Shown here piece by piece: positions 34,301 to 42,313 of a stretch of 64,000 nucleotides of DNA; the first letter of the stretch is position 1; the number at the start of each line of letters is the position of its first letter. The notes beneath the pieces are model-generated. The model was not told where the DNA came from. It saw only the letters and a list, made by a program, of their open reading frames with translations, and searched no databases. The DNA comes from SBBG01 sp033717875 (GTDB lineage Bacteria > Pseudomonadota > Gammaproteobacteria > Ga0077554 > Ga007554), in assembly GCA_033717875.1 (NCBI GenBank), contig JADDKJ010000001.1, forward strand, positions 98,478-162,477, written 5' to 3'. Position numbers and translations under genes: made by a program.

Positions 34301-34410
34301 TGGCGGTGATCGGCGGCATGATCAGCTCGACGCTCTTGACGCTGGTGGTGGTGCCGGCGGTGTATTCGTTGGTAGAAGGAGGGATTGTGCGATGGAAGGG
34401 GCGGCGCTAG
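31357..34410 (+). CDS. RND efflux pump, HAE-1 type inner-membrane subunit
   Basis: A 1017-residue proton-driven pump. The N-terminal helix is followed by a periplasmic domain opening with the VDRIPRVEFPVLTVTT stretch, twelve predicted membrane helices in two groups (for example LLLGTLLAAIIVWLFL and MIFAFVLALGLVYMVLASQFNSFIQP), the helix-4 segment VGVVVDDAIVVLENIFRHRE with paired aspartates, and SMIGLVLLIGLVAKNSILLVD. This is the normal HAE-1 order, as in multidrug pumps. The C-terminus overlaps a convergent gene by four bases. Whether it exports drugs, lipids or other compounds cannot be told from sequence. Confidence 0.93.
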   Translation: MSLPALSIKRHVLAYMLSAVLVLFGVISAERLGVDRIPRVEFPVLTVTTVLRGANPEIIDSSVTNVIESQINTVPGIDHIQSASSPGVSVVTVTFELEKDINVAFDETQTKVNQVLRQLPADVEPPIVSKVETNAQPILWLALQGDRTLQQLNQYARNVIKKRLETIDGVGEVRLGGRRDRNIRVNIRPDRMAALQVTVKDITEAFGKEHVQVPGGFLVGEKTENLIKLDVEFHSLNDLRNMIVAYHDTAPVRLDDVADIEDGMEDYRQLAHFKGDPSVGLGIVKIANTNSVEIISEVKKRLDEEIIPQLPAGMKITVSSDDSLFIMEMVKTLKEHLLLGTLLAAIIVWLFLKSVRSTLIIAVAIPVSLMGAVAAIYFSGFTFNSMTLLAMLLLVGVVVDDAIVVLENIFRHREEGNADAIAAAIEGSKQVQFAVLASSLTLVSIFAPVIFMQGIVGRFFESFATVVTIGVLVSLFVSLTLTPMLCSRYLRVSQQNGMVYRILENTFRALDRAYRRLLDVALAYRWSVVFLTLIIIASSSWFFAKVGKGFVPEEDEGRFMVFIKTPLGVSIDYTNDRLEKIEKVLGSHKEIITYFTAIGLGQAGQVNQGIAFVRLVPRGERTLKQSEVIDAVRKELMQIPGVRAFASGVPPIGGMRGEPLQFVVTGPNLAEVGRLTTAMQEKLGAMQELGRLDVDLQLDLPQIEMILDRTRAADLGISSRDVAQAVNVMAGGVDVARYNDVPGDGERYDIRLKAVESNFKQLADFSKIYLRSKDGKMVRLDTLAKFKQALGPAIISRYDMQYAANFAGSPSIPLGEAVNKVKQVADETLPAGYSIKFTGQAEQFGKTVNYMIFAFVLALGLVYMVLASQFNSFIQPMVIMLAQPLAIIGGVAGLWLLGHTLNIYSMIGLVLLIGLVAKNSILLVDLTNQMRSAGKDIDTALREACPIRMRPVLMTSATIILALLPAAIGIGAGSDTNGPLAVAVIGGMISSTLLTLVVVPAVYSLVEGGIVRWKGRR

Positions 34411-35297
34411 TTCTTGAACTGTTGCCAGTCGATGGCATTGAGATTGAAGCCACCGTCGATGTAGTTATAAGTGCCTCCCGCGCCTCCGTATCCATTGCTG
34501 AGAGGCGCGGGGGTAAAGGTGAATCGGCCGCCCGTCACGGTCGATGATTGGATATCGGTGGCCATGTCGAAGTCGCCCTTTATCTCAGGATCGATAATGT
34601 CGATGGTATTGGTAACGACGGCCGCCGTGGTATTGGTGTTGTAGTTGGTCCCGCTCATGTCCATGACGAATTGCGCATTTATTTCGCTATTGACGATGCT
34701 TTGGGTGATTTTGGGTTTCTGGGCGAAGCTTGATTTGATGAACTCCAGGGTGAACCCTGAGGCGGGATCTTTCACGAATTGCTGCATCTGTACCACGGTA
34801 GGATTAGCCGAGCCGTTGCCCGTGACATTGGCATCGACCCCCAGTTTATTATAGGCATTGCCGCAGGCGGCGACGCCCGTGTAAAAAGGGGAACCAGGGA
34901 AGCAACCGTTGCCAGCTGTCTGTCCCAGGGTGGCGGAGGTGGGTTTGCCGTCCTGGTAGGTGGCGGTTCCCACGCCGATATAGATTTCCTGGGCAAAGTC
35001 GCTATTGGGGTCGCCGACGATCAGATGGTAATAGGTTTTGATTCCGTCGGTGACAAACTCATTTACAAAGGGCGTTGCGCCGTTGTTGCCGGGAGTGGAA
35101 GAGGCGCAATTGCCCTGGTTGGCATAGCCAGGAAAATTGCAGACGGCAAAACCATTGCCTTGCGACGCGGCGCGATTGGCGATATCCGGGGCCCAATTCA
35201 ATGCGAATTCGGCATGCGAGATTTTCGCGCCAAGCATTGATGACGCCACGATAACACTTATTAGAACAGCCAGCCTTGGCGTCAATGGCTTTGGCAT
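34407..35297 (-). CDS. Exported protein of unknown function
   Basis: A 296-residue protein with a clear signal peptide (LAVLISVIVASSMLGAKISHAEF). The mature part is rich in N, G, T and S, has four to five cysteines (AVCNFPGYANQGNC, NGCFPG, VAACGNA) and ends GGFNLNAIDWQQFKN. I recognise no family and see no PEP-CTERM or other sorting signal at the C-terminus. It is convergent with the RND pump (four-base overlap), so it is not part of that operon. An AAAAAGGG precedes its start. It may be a secreted beta-rich surface or extracellular protein, judged by composition only. Confidence 0.7.
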   Translation of the reverse strand: MPKPLTPRLAVLISVIVASSMLGAKISHAEFALNWAPDIANRAASQGNGFAVCNFPGYANQGNCASSTPGNNGATPFVNEFVTDGIKTYYHLIVGDPNSDFAQEIYIGVGTATYQDGKPTSATLGQTAGNGCFPGSPFYTGVAACGNAYNKLGVDANVTGNGSANPTVVQMQQFVKDPASGFTLEFIKSSFAQKPKITQSIVNSEINAQFVMDMSGTNYNTNTTAAVVTNTIDIIDPEIKGDFDMATDIQSSTVTGGRFTFTPAPLSNGYGGAGGTYNYIDGGFNLNAIDWQQFKN

Positions 35298-35379
35298 GAA
35301 GAAACCCTTTTTCAGGAAGGGGTATTGTTATCGTTATCGGCTGGTTTTTGTGAAACTTTAGCGTGCCGTTTTTCTACAG

Positions 35380-36162
35380 ATGAGAATCGCATTGGGCATT
35401 GAATACAACGGCGCCGCCTTCTCCGGCTGGCAGATCCAGGACGGCGGATTGCGCACGGTGCAGGGCTGTCTGGAGGCGGCGCTGTCCAAGGTCGCCAATC
35501 ATCCGGTGCGTGTGGCTTGCGCCGGTCGTACCGATGCCGGTGTGCATGCCATTGGCCAGGTGGTGCACTTCGACAGTGACGCGCCGCGCACCCTGCGTTC
35601 CTGGATATTCGGCGCCAACGCCAATCTGCCCGACGAGGCGAGTGTGGTGTGGGCGCAGCCGGTGGCGGAGGATTTTCATGCGCGCTTTTCCGCCCGCGGG
35701 CGGCGTTATCGCTATGTGATTTTCACCCGTCCGGTACGTCCCACGGTGCTCGCCTGGCGTGTGGCCTGGGATTACCGCGCCCTGGATGAACGGCGCATGG
35801 CCGAGGCGGGCGCTTATCTGATCGGCGAGCACGATTTTTCTTCCTACCGCGCCTTGGGCTGCCAGGCGAAAAGCCCGGTGCGCACGGTGTACCGGCTCGA
35901 TGTGACTCGTCAGAATGACCTCATCTTCATCGATATCGAGGCCAATGCCTTTTTGCACCACATGGTGCGCAACGTCGCCGGTGTTCTGATGGCGATCGGC
36001 GCCGGGGAACGCGCGCCGGTGTGGGCGCGCGAAGTGCTGGAGCTGCGTGACCGCACCCTGGGCGGCGTCACCGCCCCGCCGCATGGCCTGTACCTCATGG
36101 ATGTGGGTTACCCCGAAGAGTTTGGCATTCCGCGGGTTTCGCCGACTTCCATGGTCTGGTGA
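35380..36162 (+). CDS. truA: tRNA pseudouridine(38-40) synthase TruA
   Basis: TruA isomerises uridines 38-40 in the tRNA anticodon arm. The 260-residue product has the catalytic aspartate D52 in AGRTDAGVHAIGQVVHF, plus ARFSARGRRYRYVI, HDFSSYRALGCQAKSPVRTVY and FLHHMVRNVAGVLMAIG. Length and motifs are standard. In many gammaproteobacteria truA is directly followed by trpF; here a hicAB pair lies between them. Confidence 0.95.
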   Translation: MRIALGIEYNGAAFSGWQIQDGGLRTVQGCLEAALSKVANHPVRVACAGRTDAGVHAIGQVVHFDSDAPRTLRSWIFGANANLPDEASVVWAQPVAEDFHARFSARGRRYRYVIFTRPVRPTVLAWRVAWDYRALDERRMAEAGAYLIGEHDFSSYRALGCQAKSPVRTVYRLDVTRQNDLIFIDIEANAFLHHMVRNVAGVLMAIGAGERAPVWAREVLELRDRTLGGVTAPPHGLYLMDVGYPEEFGIPRVSPTSMVW

Positions 36163-36175
36163 TTTTCCTTTATAT

Positions 36176-36195
36176 TGCAACTATTTTTAGTTGCA
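36176..36195 (+). promoter_or_regulatory. Inverted repeat, likely hicAB operator
   Basis: TGCAACT-ATTTTT-AGTTGCA, seven-base arms with a six-base spacer, 31 bases before hicA. HicB proteins with a C-terminal DNA-binding domain repress their own operon through such sites. It could also act as a weak terminator for truA. Confidence 0.5.
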
Positions 36196-36225
36196 GAAAG
36201 CCCGGAATTATGACAGGCTAGGCGG

Positions 36226-36480
36226 ATGTCAAAACACGAAAAACTGGTGCAGCGGCTGAAGTCCAGGCCCAAGGATTTTACCTTTCAGGAGTTGGCGAAA
36301 TTACTGGAAGGATTCGGTTACAGATTGTCCAATTCCGGAAAGACCAGTGGTTCGGCTGTTCGATTCATACACGCCGAGTATCCGCCGATCATGCTGCATA
36401 AGCCGCACCCGGAGCCGGTATTGAAACCCTATCTCATGGCCAAGGTGCTGGCGATGCTGCAACAAGAGGGACTGGTATGA
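36226..36480 (+). CDS. hicA: HicA-type mRNA interferase toxin
   Basis: An 84-residue member of the HicA family, small double-stranded-RNA-binding-fold ribonucleases that cleave mRNA. It has KLVQRLKSRPKDFTFQELAKLLEGFGYRLSNSGKTSGSAVRF and HKPHPEPVLKPYLMAKVLAML. The usual catalytic histidine falls in the GSxxxFxH-type stretch, here GSAVRFIH. It overlaps the hicB start (ATGA). Confidence 0.88.
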   Translation: MSKHEKLVQRLKSRPKDFTFQELAKLLEGFGYRLSNSGKTSGSAVRFIHAEYPPIMLHKPHPEPVLKPYLMAKVLAMLQQEGLV

Positions 36481-36806
36481 AGAATGTCATGCAATATAAG
36501 GGTTATTATGGATCGGTGGAGTACACTGACGAGGACGAGGTATTTTTCGGTCAGTTGCTCTTTGTGCGTGCGCTGGTGACTTACGAAGGCACCAGCGTCA
36601 AAGGGTTGCGCAAGGCCTTTGAACAGGCGGTGAACAATTACCTGGAATTGTGCCAGGAGGAAGGTGTGACGCCGGAGCAGCCTTTCAAGGGAAGTTTCAA
36701 TGTGCGTATCGGGCGTGAGCTGCACCGCAAAGTTGCCCTGGCGGCAGCACAAAAGGGACTGAGTCTGAACAAGTTCGTGGCCGAGGCGTTGGAAAAAGCT
36801 TCGTGA
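36477..36806 (+). CDS. hicB: HicB-type antitoxin
   Basis: A 109-residue antitoxin. The N-terminal half is the degraded RNase H-like HicB fold (YYGSVEYTDEDEVFFGQLLFVRALVTYEGTSVKGLRKAFEQAVNNYL). The C-terminal half (GSFNVRIGRELHRKVALAAAQKGLSLNKFVAEALEKA) is a ribbon-helix-helix DNA-binding domain. It neutralises HicA and probably represses the pair through the inverted repeat at 36176. It shares one base with the trpF start, so trpF may be partly transcribed from the hic promoter. Confidence 0.9.
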   Translation: MKNVMQYKGYYGSVEYTDEDEVFFGQLLFVRALVTYEGTSVKGLRKAFEQAVNNYLELCQEEGVTPEQPFKGSFNVRIGRELHRKVALAAAQKGLSLNKFVAEALEKAS

Positions 36807-37474
36807 TGGCTGAACTTTTTGCTCAAACCTCCTCCCGCGTGCGTGTTAAAATCTGCGGCATTACCCGCCACGAGGATGCCCTTGCCGCAGTGGCGTTGGG
36901 GGCGGATGCGATCGGTTTGGTGTTTTACCGCCCCAGTCCGCGCGCCGTAAGCATCGCGCAGGCCCAGGCGATAGTCCATGCGCTGCCGCCGTTTGTGACG
37001 GTGGCCGGGCTGTTTGTCGATGCGCCCGGGCAGGAGATTCGCGCCGTGCTGGATCAGGTGCGCATCGACCTTCTCCAGTTCCACGGCGACGAGCCGCCGG
37101 GCGATTGTAACCGTTACGGCAAGCCATACATCAAGGCGGTGCGGATGCGCGGAGGGCAGGATGCCGTTACCGGCGTCGACGTGGCCGCGATCGCCAGCCA
37201 GCATGCCGATGCCGGCGGCCTGCTGCTCGACAGCTACCGCGCCGGGGTGGCTGGTGGTACCGGGGATACCTTCGACTGGGCGCGCGTGCCGCGTGATTTG
37301 GACAAACCGATTATTCTGGCGGGGGGCTTGACGCCGGAGAATGTGGCCGAAGCCATCAGGCAAGTGCGACCCTACGCCGTGGATGTGAGCGGCGGAGTGG
37401 AGATGGCCAAAGGAATCAAGAGTGCGGATAAAATCGCCGCATTCATGCGAGGTGTATATGTCAAAGACAGTTAA
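36806..37474 (+). CDS. trpF: Phosphoribosylanthranilate isomerase TrpF
   Basis: TrpF converts phosphoribosylanthranilate to CdRP in tryptophan synthesis. The 222-residue TIM barrel has VKICGITRHEDALAAVALGADAIGLVFY with the catalytic cysteine in KICG, QFHGDEPPGDC with the general acid aspartate, and LAGGLTPENVAEAI and GGVEMAKGIKSADKIAAFM for phosphate binding. ATG 36806 is used; GTG 36803 is an alternative. It is followed by trpB after the usual short gap. Confidence 0.95.
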   Translation: MAELFAQTSSRVRVKICGITRHEDALAAVALGADAIGLVFYRPSPRAVSIAQAQAIVHALPPFVTVAGLFVDAPGQEIRAVLDQVRIDLLQFHGDEPPGDCNRYGKPYIKAVRMRGGQDAVTGVDVAAIASQHADAGGLLLDSYRAGVAGGTGDTFDWARVPRDLDKPIILAGGLTPENVAEAIRQVRPYAVDVSGGVEMAKGIKSADKIAAFMRGVYVKDS

Positions 37475-38681
37475 CGTCGTGCTGGCGGAGCACAGCCTGC
37501 CTGATGCGCGGGGTCATTTCGGCCCTTACGGCGGGATCTTCGCCTCCGAAACCCTCATGAGCCCGCTGGAAGAACTGCGGCTGGCCTATGAACGTTTCCG
37601 CACCGATCCGCGGTTTCTCGCCGAGATGGATGCGGATCTCGCCAAATTCGTCGGCCGGCCTTCGCCGCTCTATTTTGCCGAACGCTGGAGCAAACAGCTC
37701 GGCGGCGCAAGAATCTATCTGAAGCGCGAGGACCTCAACCATACCGGCGCGCACAAGATCAACAACACCATCGGTCAGGCGCTGCTGGCGCGGCACATGG
37801 GCAAGAAGCGCGTGATCGCCGAGACCGGCGCCGGCCAGCATGGTGTGGCCACCGCCACCGTGGCGGCGCGTTTCGGCATGGAGTGTGTGGTGTACATGGG
37901 TTCCGAGGATATCAAGCGTCAGGCGATCAACGTCTATCGCATGAAGCTGCTCGGCGCCGAAGTGGTGCCGGTCGAGTCGGGTTCCAAAACGCTCAAGGAC
38001 GCGCTCAACGAGGCGATGCGCGACTGGGTGACCAACGTCGACAACACCTTCTACATCATCGGCACGGTGGCCGGGCCGCATCCCTATCCGATGATGGTGC
38101 GCGATTTCCAGGCCATCATCGGCCGCGAAGCGCGCGTCCAGATATTCGAAGAAGCCGGGCGTTTGCCCGATGCCCTGGTGGCCTGTGTCGGCGGCGGTTC
38201 CAATGCCATCGGGCTGTTCCATCCCTTTTTGAGCGATGCCGGTGTGGCGATGTATGGCGTCGAGGCGGCGGGCGAGGGGCTGGACACCGCGCATCACGCC
38301 GCCACCCTGTGCAAGGGGCGGCCCGGTGTGCTGCACGGCAACCGCACCTATCTCATCGAGGATGCCGATGGACAGATCATCGAAACTCACTCTATCTCCG
38401 CCGGGCTGGATTATCCCGGTGTCGGTCCCGAACACGCTTGGCTCAAGGATAACGGTCGCGCCAGCTATGTCGCCGTCACCGATGACGAAGCGCTCGCCGC
38501 CTTCCATGCGCTGACGCGGATCGAGGGCATCATGCCGGCGCTGGAATCCAGCCATGCGCTGGCCTATGCCGCCAAACTCGCGCCGACCATGGACAAGGAC
38601 AAAATCATCATCGCCAATCTGTCCGGGCGCGGCGACAAAGACATCCACACCGTGGCCGCGCGCGAAGGAATCAAGGTATGA
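37458..38681 (+). CDS. trpB: Tryptophan synthase beta chain TrpB
   Basis: TrpB joins indole and serine using pyridoxal phosphate. The 407-residue product has the PLP lysine in LNHTGAHKINNTIGQALLA, the ETGAGQHGVATA loop, ACVGGGSNAIGLFHPF and HSISAGLDYPGVGPEHAWL. Length is typical. ATG 37458 follows a GAGG and overlaps trpF. It is part of trpF-trpB-trpA. Confidence 0.97.
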   Translation: MSKTVNVVLAEHSLPDARGHFGPYGGIFASETLMSPLEELRLAYERFRTDPRFLAEMDADLAKFVGRPSPLYFAERWSKQLGGARIYLKREDLNHTGAHKINNTIGQALLARHMGKKRVIAETGAGQHGVATATVAARFGMECVVYMGSEDIKRQAINVYRMKLLGAEVVPVESGSKTLKDALNEAMRDWVTNVDNTFYIIGTVAGPHPYPMMVRDFQAIIGREARVQIFEEAGRLPDALVACVGGGSNAIGLFHPFLSDAGVAMYGVEAAGEGLDTAHHAATLCKGRPGVLHGNRTYLIEDADGQIIETHSISAGLDYPGVGPEHAWLKDNGRASYVAVTDDEALAAFHALTRIEGIMPALESSHALAYAAKLAPTMDKDKIIIANLSGRGDKDIHTVAAREGIKV

Positions 38682-39487
38682 GCCGTATCAAGGGTTGTTT
38701 CGAGTCGCTGCGGCGCGACGGGCGCAAGGCGCTGATTCCTTATGTCACCGCCGGTGACCCGCAGCCGGCCGTCACCGTGCCGCTGATGCACGCGATGGTG
38801 GCGGCGGGCGCGAACGTCATCGAACTGGGCGTGCCGTTTTCCGACCCCATGGCCGATGGGCCAGTGATCCAGGCGGCGTGCGAGCGTGCGCTCAAGCACC
38901 ATGTCAGCCTGCGTCAGGTGCTTTCGATGGTGCGCGAGTTCCGCGCGCATGACGATCACACGCCGGTGATGCTGATGGGTTATCTCAATCCTGTCGAGGC
39001 GATGGGCTATGGCGAATTCGCCCGCGCCGCGCGCGAGGCGGGCGTGGATGGCGTGCTGACCGTGGACATGCCGCCCGAGGAGGCGGAAGCGCTGGCGGGC
39101 GAACTGCGCGCCCAGCAACTGGACGCGGTTTTTCTCGTCGCGCCCACCAGTTCCGCCGAGCGCGTCGCCAAAATCTGTGCGGCGGCAAGCGGTTTTGTCT
39201 ATTATGTCTCGTTGAAGGGCGTGACCGGCGCGGGCGGGCTCGATATCGGCGCTGTCGCCGCCAAGGTGAAGGAAATCCGCGCCATGACGGATCTGCCCAT
39301 CGGGGTCGGATTCGGCATCAAGGATGCGGCATCGGCTGCGCAGGTGGCCGCTGTGGCGGATGCTGTGGTGGTGGGCAGCGCCCTGGTGCGTAAAATCGCC
39401 GAATTTTCCGCGCAACCGGAAAAGATCCAAAAAGAAGTGACAGCCTTGCTGGCTGAAATGCGCGGTGCGCTCGATGTGGAAAGATGA
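38678..39487 (+). CDS. trpA: Tryptophan synthase alpha chain TrpA
   Basis: TrpA cleaves indole-3-glycerol phosphate and channels indole to TrpB. The 269-residue barrel has ALIPYVTAGDPQPA, NVIELGVPFSDPMADGPVIQAACERAL with the catalytic glutamate, and VTGAGGLDIG. It overlaps trpB by four bases and is followed by a palindromic repeat and accD. Confidence 0.97.
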   Translation: MSRIKGCFESLRRDGRKALIPYVTAGDPQPAVTVPLMHAMVAAGANVIELGVPFSDPMADGPVIQAACERALKHHVSLRQVLSMVREFRAHDDHTPVMLMGYLNPVEAMGYGEFARAAREAGVDGVLTVDMPPEEAEALAGELRAQQLDAVFLVAPTSSAERVAKICAAASGFVYYVSLKGVTGAGGLDIGAVAAKVKEIRAMTDLPIGVGFGIKDAASAAQVAAVADAVVVGSALVRKIAEFSAQPEKIQKEVTALLAEMRGALDVER

Positions 39488-39520
39488 GACATCAAACCGG
39501 AAAGCAAGCGCATCTGTCTT

Positions 39521-39562
39521 CTCTCCCCCTCTCCCGCTTGCGGGAGAGCGTCGGGGTGAGGG
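39521..39562 (+). repeat. CCCTC/GAGGG palindromic repeat between trpA and accD
   Basis: CTCTCCCCCTCTCCCGCTTG then CGGGAGAGCGTCGGGGTGAGGG. The stem CTCTCCCGC (39529-39537) pairs with 39540-39548 around TT. It is the third copy of the family seen at 17456 and 28257. Confidence 0.72.
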
Positions 39563-39592
39563 TGTTTAATATTCATAACGATTGACCAATAA

Positions 39593-40453
39593 ATGAGCTG
39601 GTTCGGAAAACTCATCCCCTCGAAAATCAGGACGGAAACACGCCGCAAAAAATCGATCCCCGAAGGACTGTGGACGAAATGCGAGGCATGCGGCGCCGTG
39701 CTTTACCGTGCCGAGGTGGAGCGCAATCTGGACGTGTGTCCCAAGTGCTCTTCCCACATGCGCATCGGCGCGCGCAAACGCCTCGACAGCTTTCTCGACC
39801 CCGAGCCCCGCGAAGAAATCGCCGGAGATCTCATTGCCGTGGATGAACTGAAGTTCCGTGACAGCAGGAAATACCGCGATCGCCTTGCCGCGGCGAAAAA
39901 GGAAACCGGCGAGAAGGACGCGCTGATCGTCATGAAAGGGCAGGTCAAGGGCGTTCCAGTGGTGGTCTGCGCTTTCGAATTCAGTTTCATGGGCGGTTCG
40001 ATGGGCGCTGTCGTCGGCGAGAAATTCGTGCGCGCCGTGAACACTTGCCTCGAACACAAAATTCCTCTGGTATGTTTTTCCGCCAGCGGCGGCGCGCGCA
40101 TGCAGGAGGCGCTGTTCTCCTTGATGCAGATGGCCAAGACCAGCGCCGCCCTGGCGCGCATGAGCAAGCAGGGCATTCCCTATATCTCCGTGCTCACCGA
40201 TCCGACCATGGGCGGTGTGTCGGCCAGCTTCGCCATGCTCGGCGATATCAACATCGCCGAGCCCGGCGCGCTGATCGGCTTCGCTGGGCCGCGTGTCATC
40301 GAGCAAACCGTGCGCCAGACCCTGCCCGAAGGCTTTCAGCGCAGCGAGTTTCTGCTGGAGCATGGCGCCATCGACATGATCATTGATCGCCGTGAGATGC
40401 GTGATCGTATCGCTTCGGTGCTTGCGATTATGACAGGGCGTCCCGCGCCTTAA
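39593..40453 (+). CDS. accD: Acetyl-CoA carboxylase carboxyltransferase subunit beta
   Basis: AccD with AccA transfers the carboxyl group from biotin to acetyl-CoA, the first committed step of fatty acid synthesis. The 286-residue product has the N-terminal zinc ribbon (WTKCEACGAVLYRAEVERNLDVCPKC) and the carboxyltransferase core SFMGGSMGAVVGEKFVRA, FSASGGARMQEALFSLMQMAKTSAAL, DPTMGGVSASFAMLGDINIAEPGALIGFAGPRVIEQT. It follows trpA, the usual order. No folC is seen after it; a protease gene follows instead. Confidence 0.96.
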   Translation: MSWFGKLIPSKIRTETRRKKSIPEGLWTKCEACGAVLYRAEVERNLDVCPKCSSHMRIGARKRLDSFLDPEPREEIAGDLIAVDELKFRDSRKYRDRLAAAKKETGEKDALIVMKGQVKGVPVVVCAFEFSFMGGSMGAVVGEKFVRAVNTCLEHKIPLVCFSASGGARMQEALFSLMQMAKTSAALARMSKQGIPYISVLTDPTMGGVSASFAMLGDINIAEPGALIGFAGPRVIEQTVRQTLPEGFQRSEFLLEHGAIDMIIDRREMRDRIASVLAIMTGRPAP

Positions 40454-40522
40454 GAGTTCGGCGAGGCCGAGGATTTCCAGGGAAAGAGAAAAGTGCAGGT
40501 CAGGTTACAGGAGGATAGTCAC

Positions 40523-42298
40523 ATGGATCGTTTGCTTACCCATCTCTCCAGCTTGCCTCGCCGGGCTATCGTCGCGGGCGTATGTTTTCTCGGGATGATG
40601 ATGTCGTCCTTTACAGCGGCGGCGCTTCCGCCTCCGTCTGTGTCTTCTCCAACCCTTCCTTTCAGGATCCAGGCCGAGCATGTGCCTGGCGAAATCATCG
40701 TCAAATTTCGCGGCAAGCCTCTGAGCAACCCGGTTGCGGCAAGAGATGTCGCGGCCGTGCATGCCGCGATCGAGGCGCGGGTGGTGGCGACAATGCCGTT
40801 CACCCATGTCCAGCGGGTGCGTGGCGCGCGCGGCCAGGCTACCGAAGCCCTGATGGCGGCCTATGCGCGCCGCGCGGATGTCGAATTTGTCGAGCCCAAT
40901 TATATTTTTCATGTGCAGGCCACGCCGAATGACCCCCGTTTCCCGGAGCAATGGAGTCTCAGCAACACGGGGCAAACCGGCGGCACGCCGGGAGTGGACA
41001 TTGGCGCGCTGAAGGCATGGGACAGGCAGAAGGGCAACGCCGGCGTTATCGTCGCGGACATCGATACGGGCGTGGATTACACGCATCCCGATCTGGCCGC
41101 GAATATGTGGGTCAATGCTGGCGAGATCGCCGGTAACGGCATCGACGACGATGGCAATGGTTATGTCGACGATGTGCGCGGCTGGGATTTCGCCAACAAC
41201 GACAATAACCCGATGGACGACCATGGCCATGGCACACACACGGCGGGAACCATCGGTGCGGTTGGAAACAACGCCATTGGTGTTACAGGTGTGGCGTGGA
41301 ACGTGCGTATCATGCCGCTCAAGTTTATCAGTGGCAGCGGCAGCGGTACCTCGTTCGGCGCGGCGCAGGCCATTGTTTATGCGGCCAGGATGGGAGCGAG
41401 AATTTCCAGTAATAGCTGGGGTGGCGGTGCTTTTTCTCAAACCATCGAGAATGCCATCGCGACGGCCAATCAACTGGGCATGCTGTTCGTCGTGGCGGCC
41501 GGTAACGCGAATGCGAACAACGATACAACGGCGAGCTTTCCGTGCAACTCGACGCAGCCAAACGTGCTGTGTGTCGCGGCGACTGACAGCAATGATCAGA
41601 AGGCTTCCTTCTCCAGTTATGGCGCGCTGAATGTCGATCTCGGCGCGCCGGGTGTGTCGATTCTTTCCACCGTGCCCACTGCTTCCTGCGCCATGTGCAG
41701 TTCCTCCGGGTATCGCTTTGCCAGCGGCACGTCGATGGCCACGCCGCATGTGTCAGGCGCGGCGGCGTTGGTTCGTTCGCAGTTTCCGGCATTGGGTGCG
41801 GTGGAAATCAAGAATCTGCTGATGAGTTCGGTTGATAAAGTTCCCGCGCTGACCGGAAGAACGGTTACGGGTGGCAGGCTCAATGTCGCCAGGGCGGTTT
41901 CCGCTGCTACGGCGATCACGGTGACGGCGAGAGGTACACCTGTAAGTGGCGTCTATCCCATCATGCAAGTGCGCGTCGACGGGCAAGTGATTGGCAGTTT
42001 CAATGTCAATTCCGACGCTTATGCTGACTATGCCGTGACCGCGCCGCTGACGCCGGGTGTCGCGCATAATGTCGACGTGGTGTTTACCAATGATGCTTAT
42101 GTTGCCCCCGAAGATCGCAACCTGATCGTGCAATCGTTGCGTGTCAATGCGACGACATTGCTGCCAACAGCTTCAGGGGTGACCTATGACCGTGGTGCCG
42201 GTAGCGCGGCTTTCGATGGCGTCGATGTGATCGCGGGCCAGAGTGGTATGTGGTGGAACGGTGCATTGCGCTTTGCCGTGCCGGCGGCTGCCTTTTGA
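40523..42298 (+). CDS. Secreted S8 (subtilisin-like) protease with C-terminal CBM60-like domain
   Basis: A 591-residue extracellular serine protease. Signal segment about 14-34 (AIVAGVCFLGMMMSSFTAAA), a fervidolysin-type propeptide (HVPGEIIVKFRGKPL through VEFVEPNYIFH), then the catalytic domain with predicted D181 (VADIDTGVDYTHPDL), H236 (HGHGTHTAGT) and S404 (SGTSMATPHVSGAAALV). Residues about 475-591 look like a calcium-dependent xylan-binding module (ITVTARGTPVSGVYPIMQVRVDGQVIGSFNV and DVVFTNDAYVAPEDRNLIVQSLRVN). That would target the enzyme to a polysaccharide. ATG 40523 follows AGGAGG. It ends AVPAAAF, with no PEP-CTERM or GlyGly-CTERM tail. Confidence 0.9.
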   Translation: MDRLLTHLSSLPRRAIVAGVCFLGMMMSSFTAAALPPPSVSSPTLPFRIQAEHVPGEIIVKFRGKPLSNPVAARDVAAVHAAIEARVVATMPFTHVQRVRGARGQATEALMAAYARRADVEFVEPNYIFHVQATPNDPRFPEQWSLSNTGQTGGTPGVDIGALKAWDRQKGNAGVIVADIDTGVDYTHPDLAANMWVNAGEIAGNGIDDDGNGYVDDVRGWDFANNDNNPMDDHGHGTHTAGTIGAVGNNAIGVTGVAWNVRIMPLKFISGSGSGTSFGAAQAIVYAARMGARISSNSWGGGAFSQTIENAIATANQLGMLFVVAAGNANANNDTTASFPCNSTQPNVLCVAATDSNDQKASFSSYGALNVDLGAPGVSILSTVPTASCAMCSSSGYRFASGTSMATPHVSGAAALVRSQFPALGAVEIKNLLMSSVDKVPALTGRTVTGGRLNVARAVSAATAITVTARGTPVSGVYPIMQVRVDGQVIGSFNVNSDAYADYAVTAPLTPGVAHNVDVVFTNDAYVAPEDRNLIVQSLRVNATTLLPTASGVTYDRGAGSAAFDGVDVIAGQSGMWWNGALRFAVPAAAF

Positions 42299-42313
42299 TA
42301 AGGAGGAGTGAAG

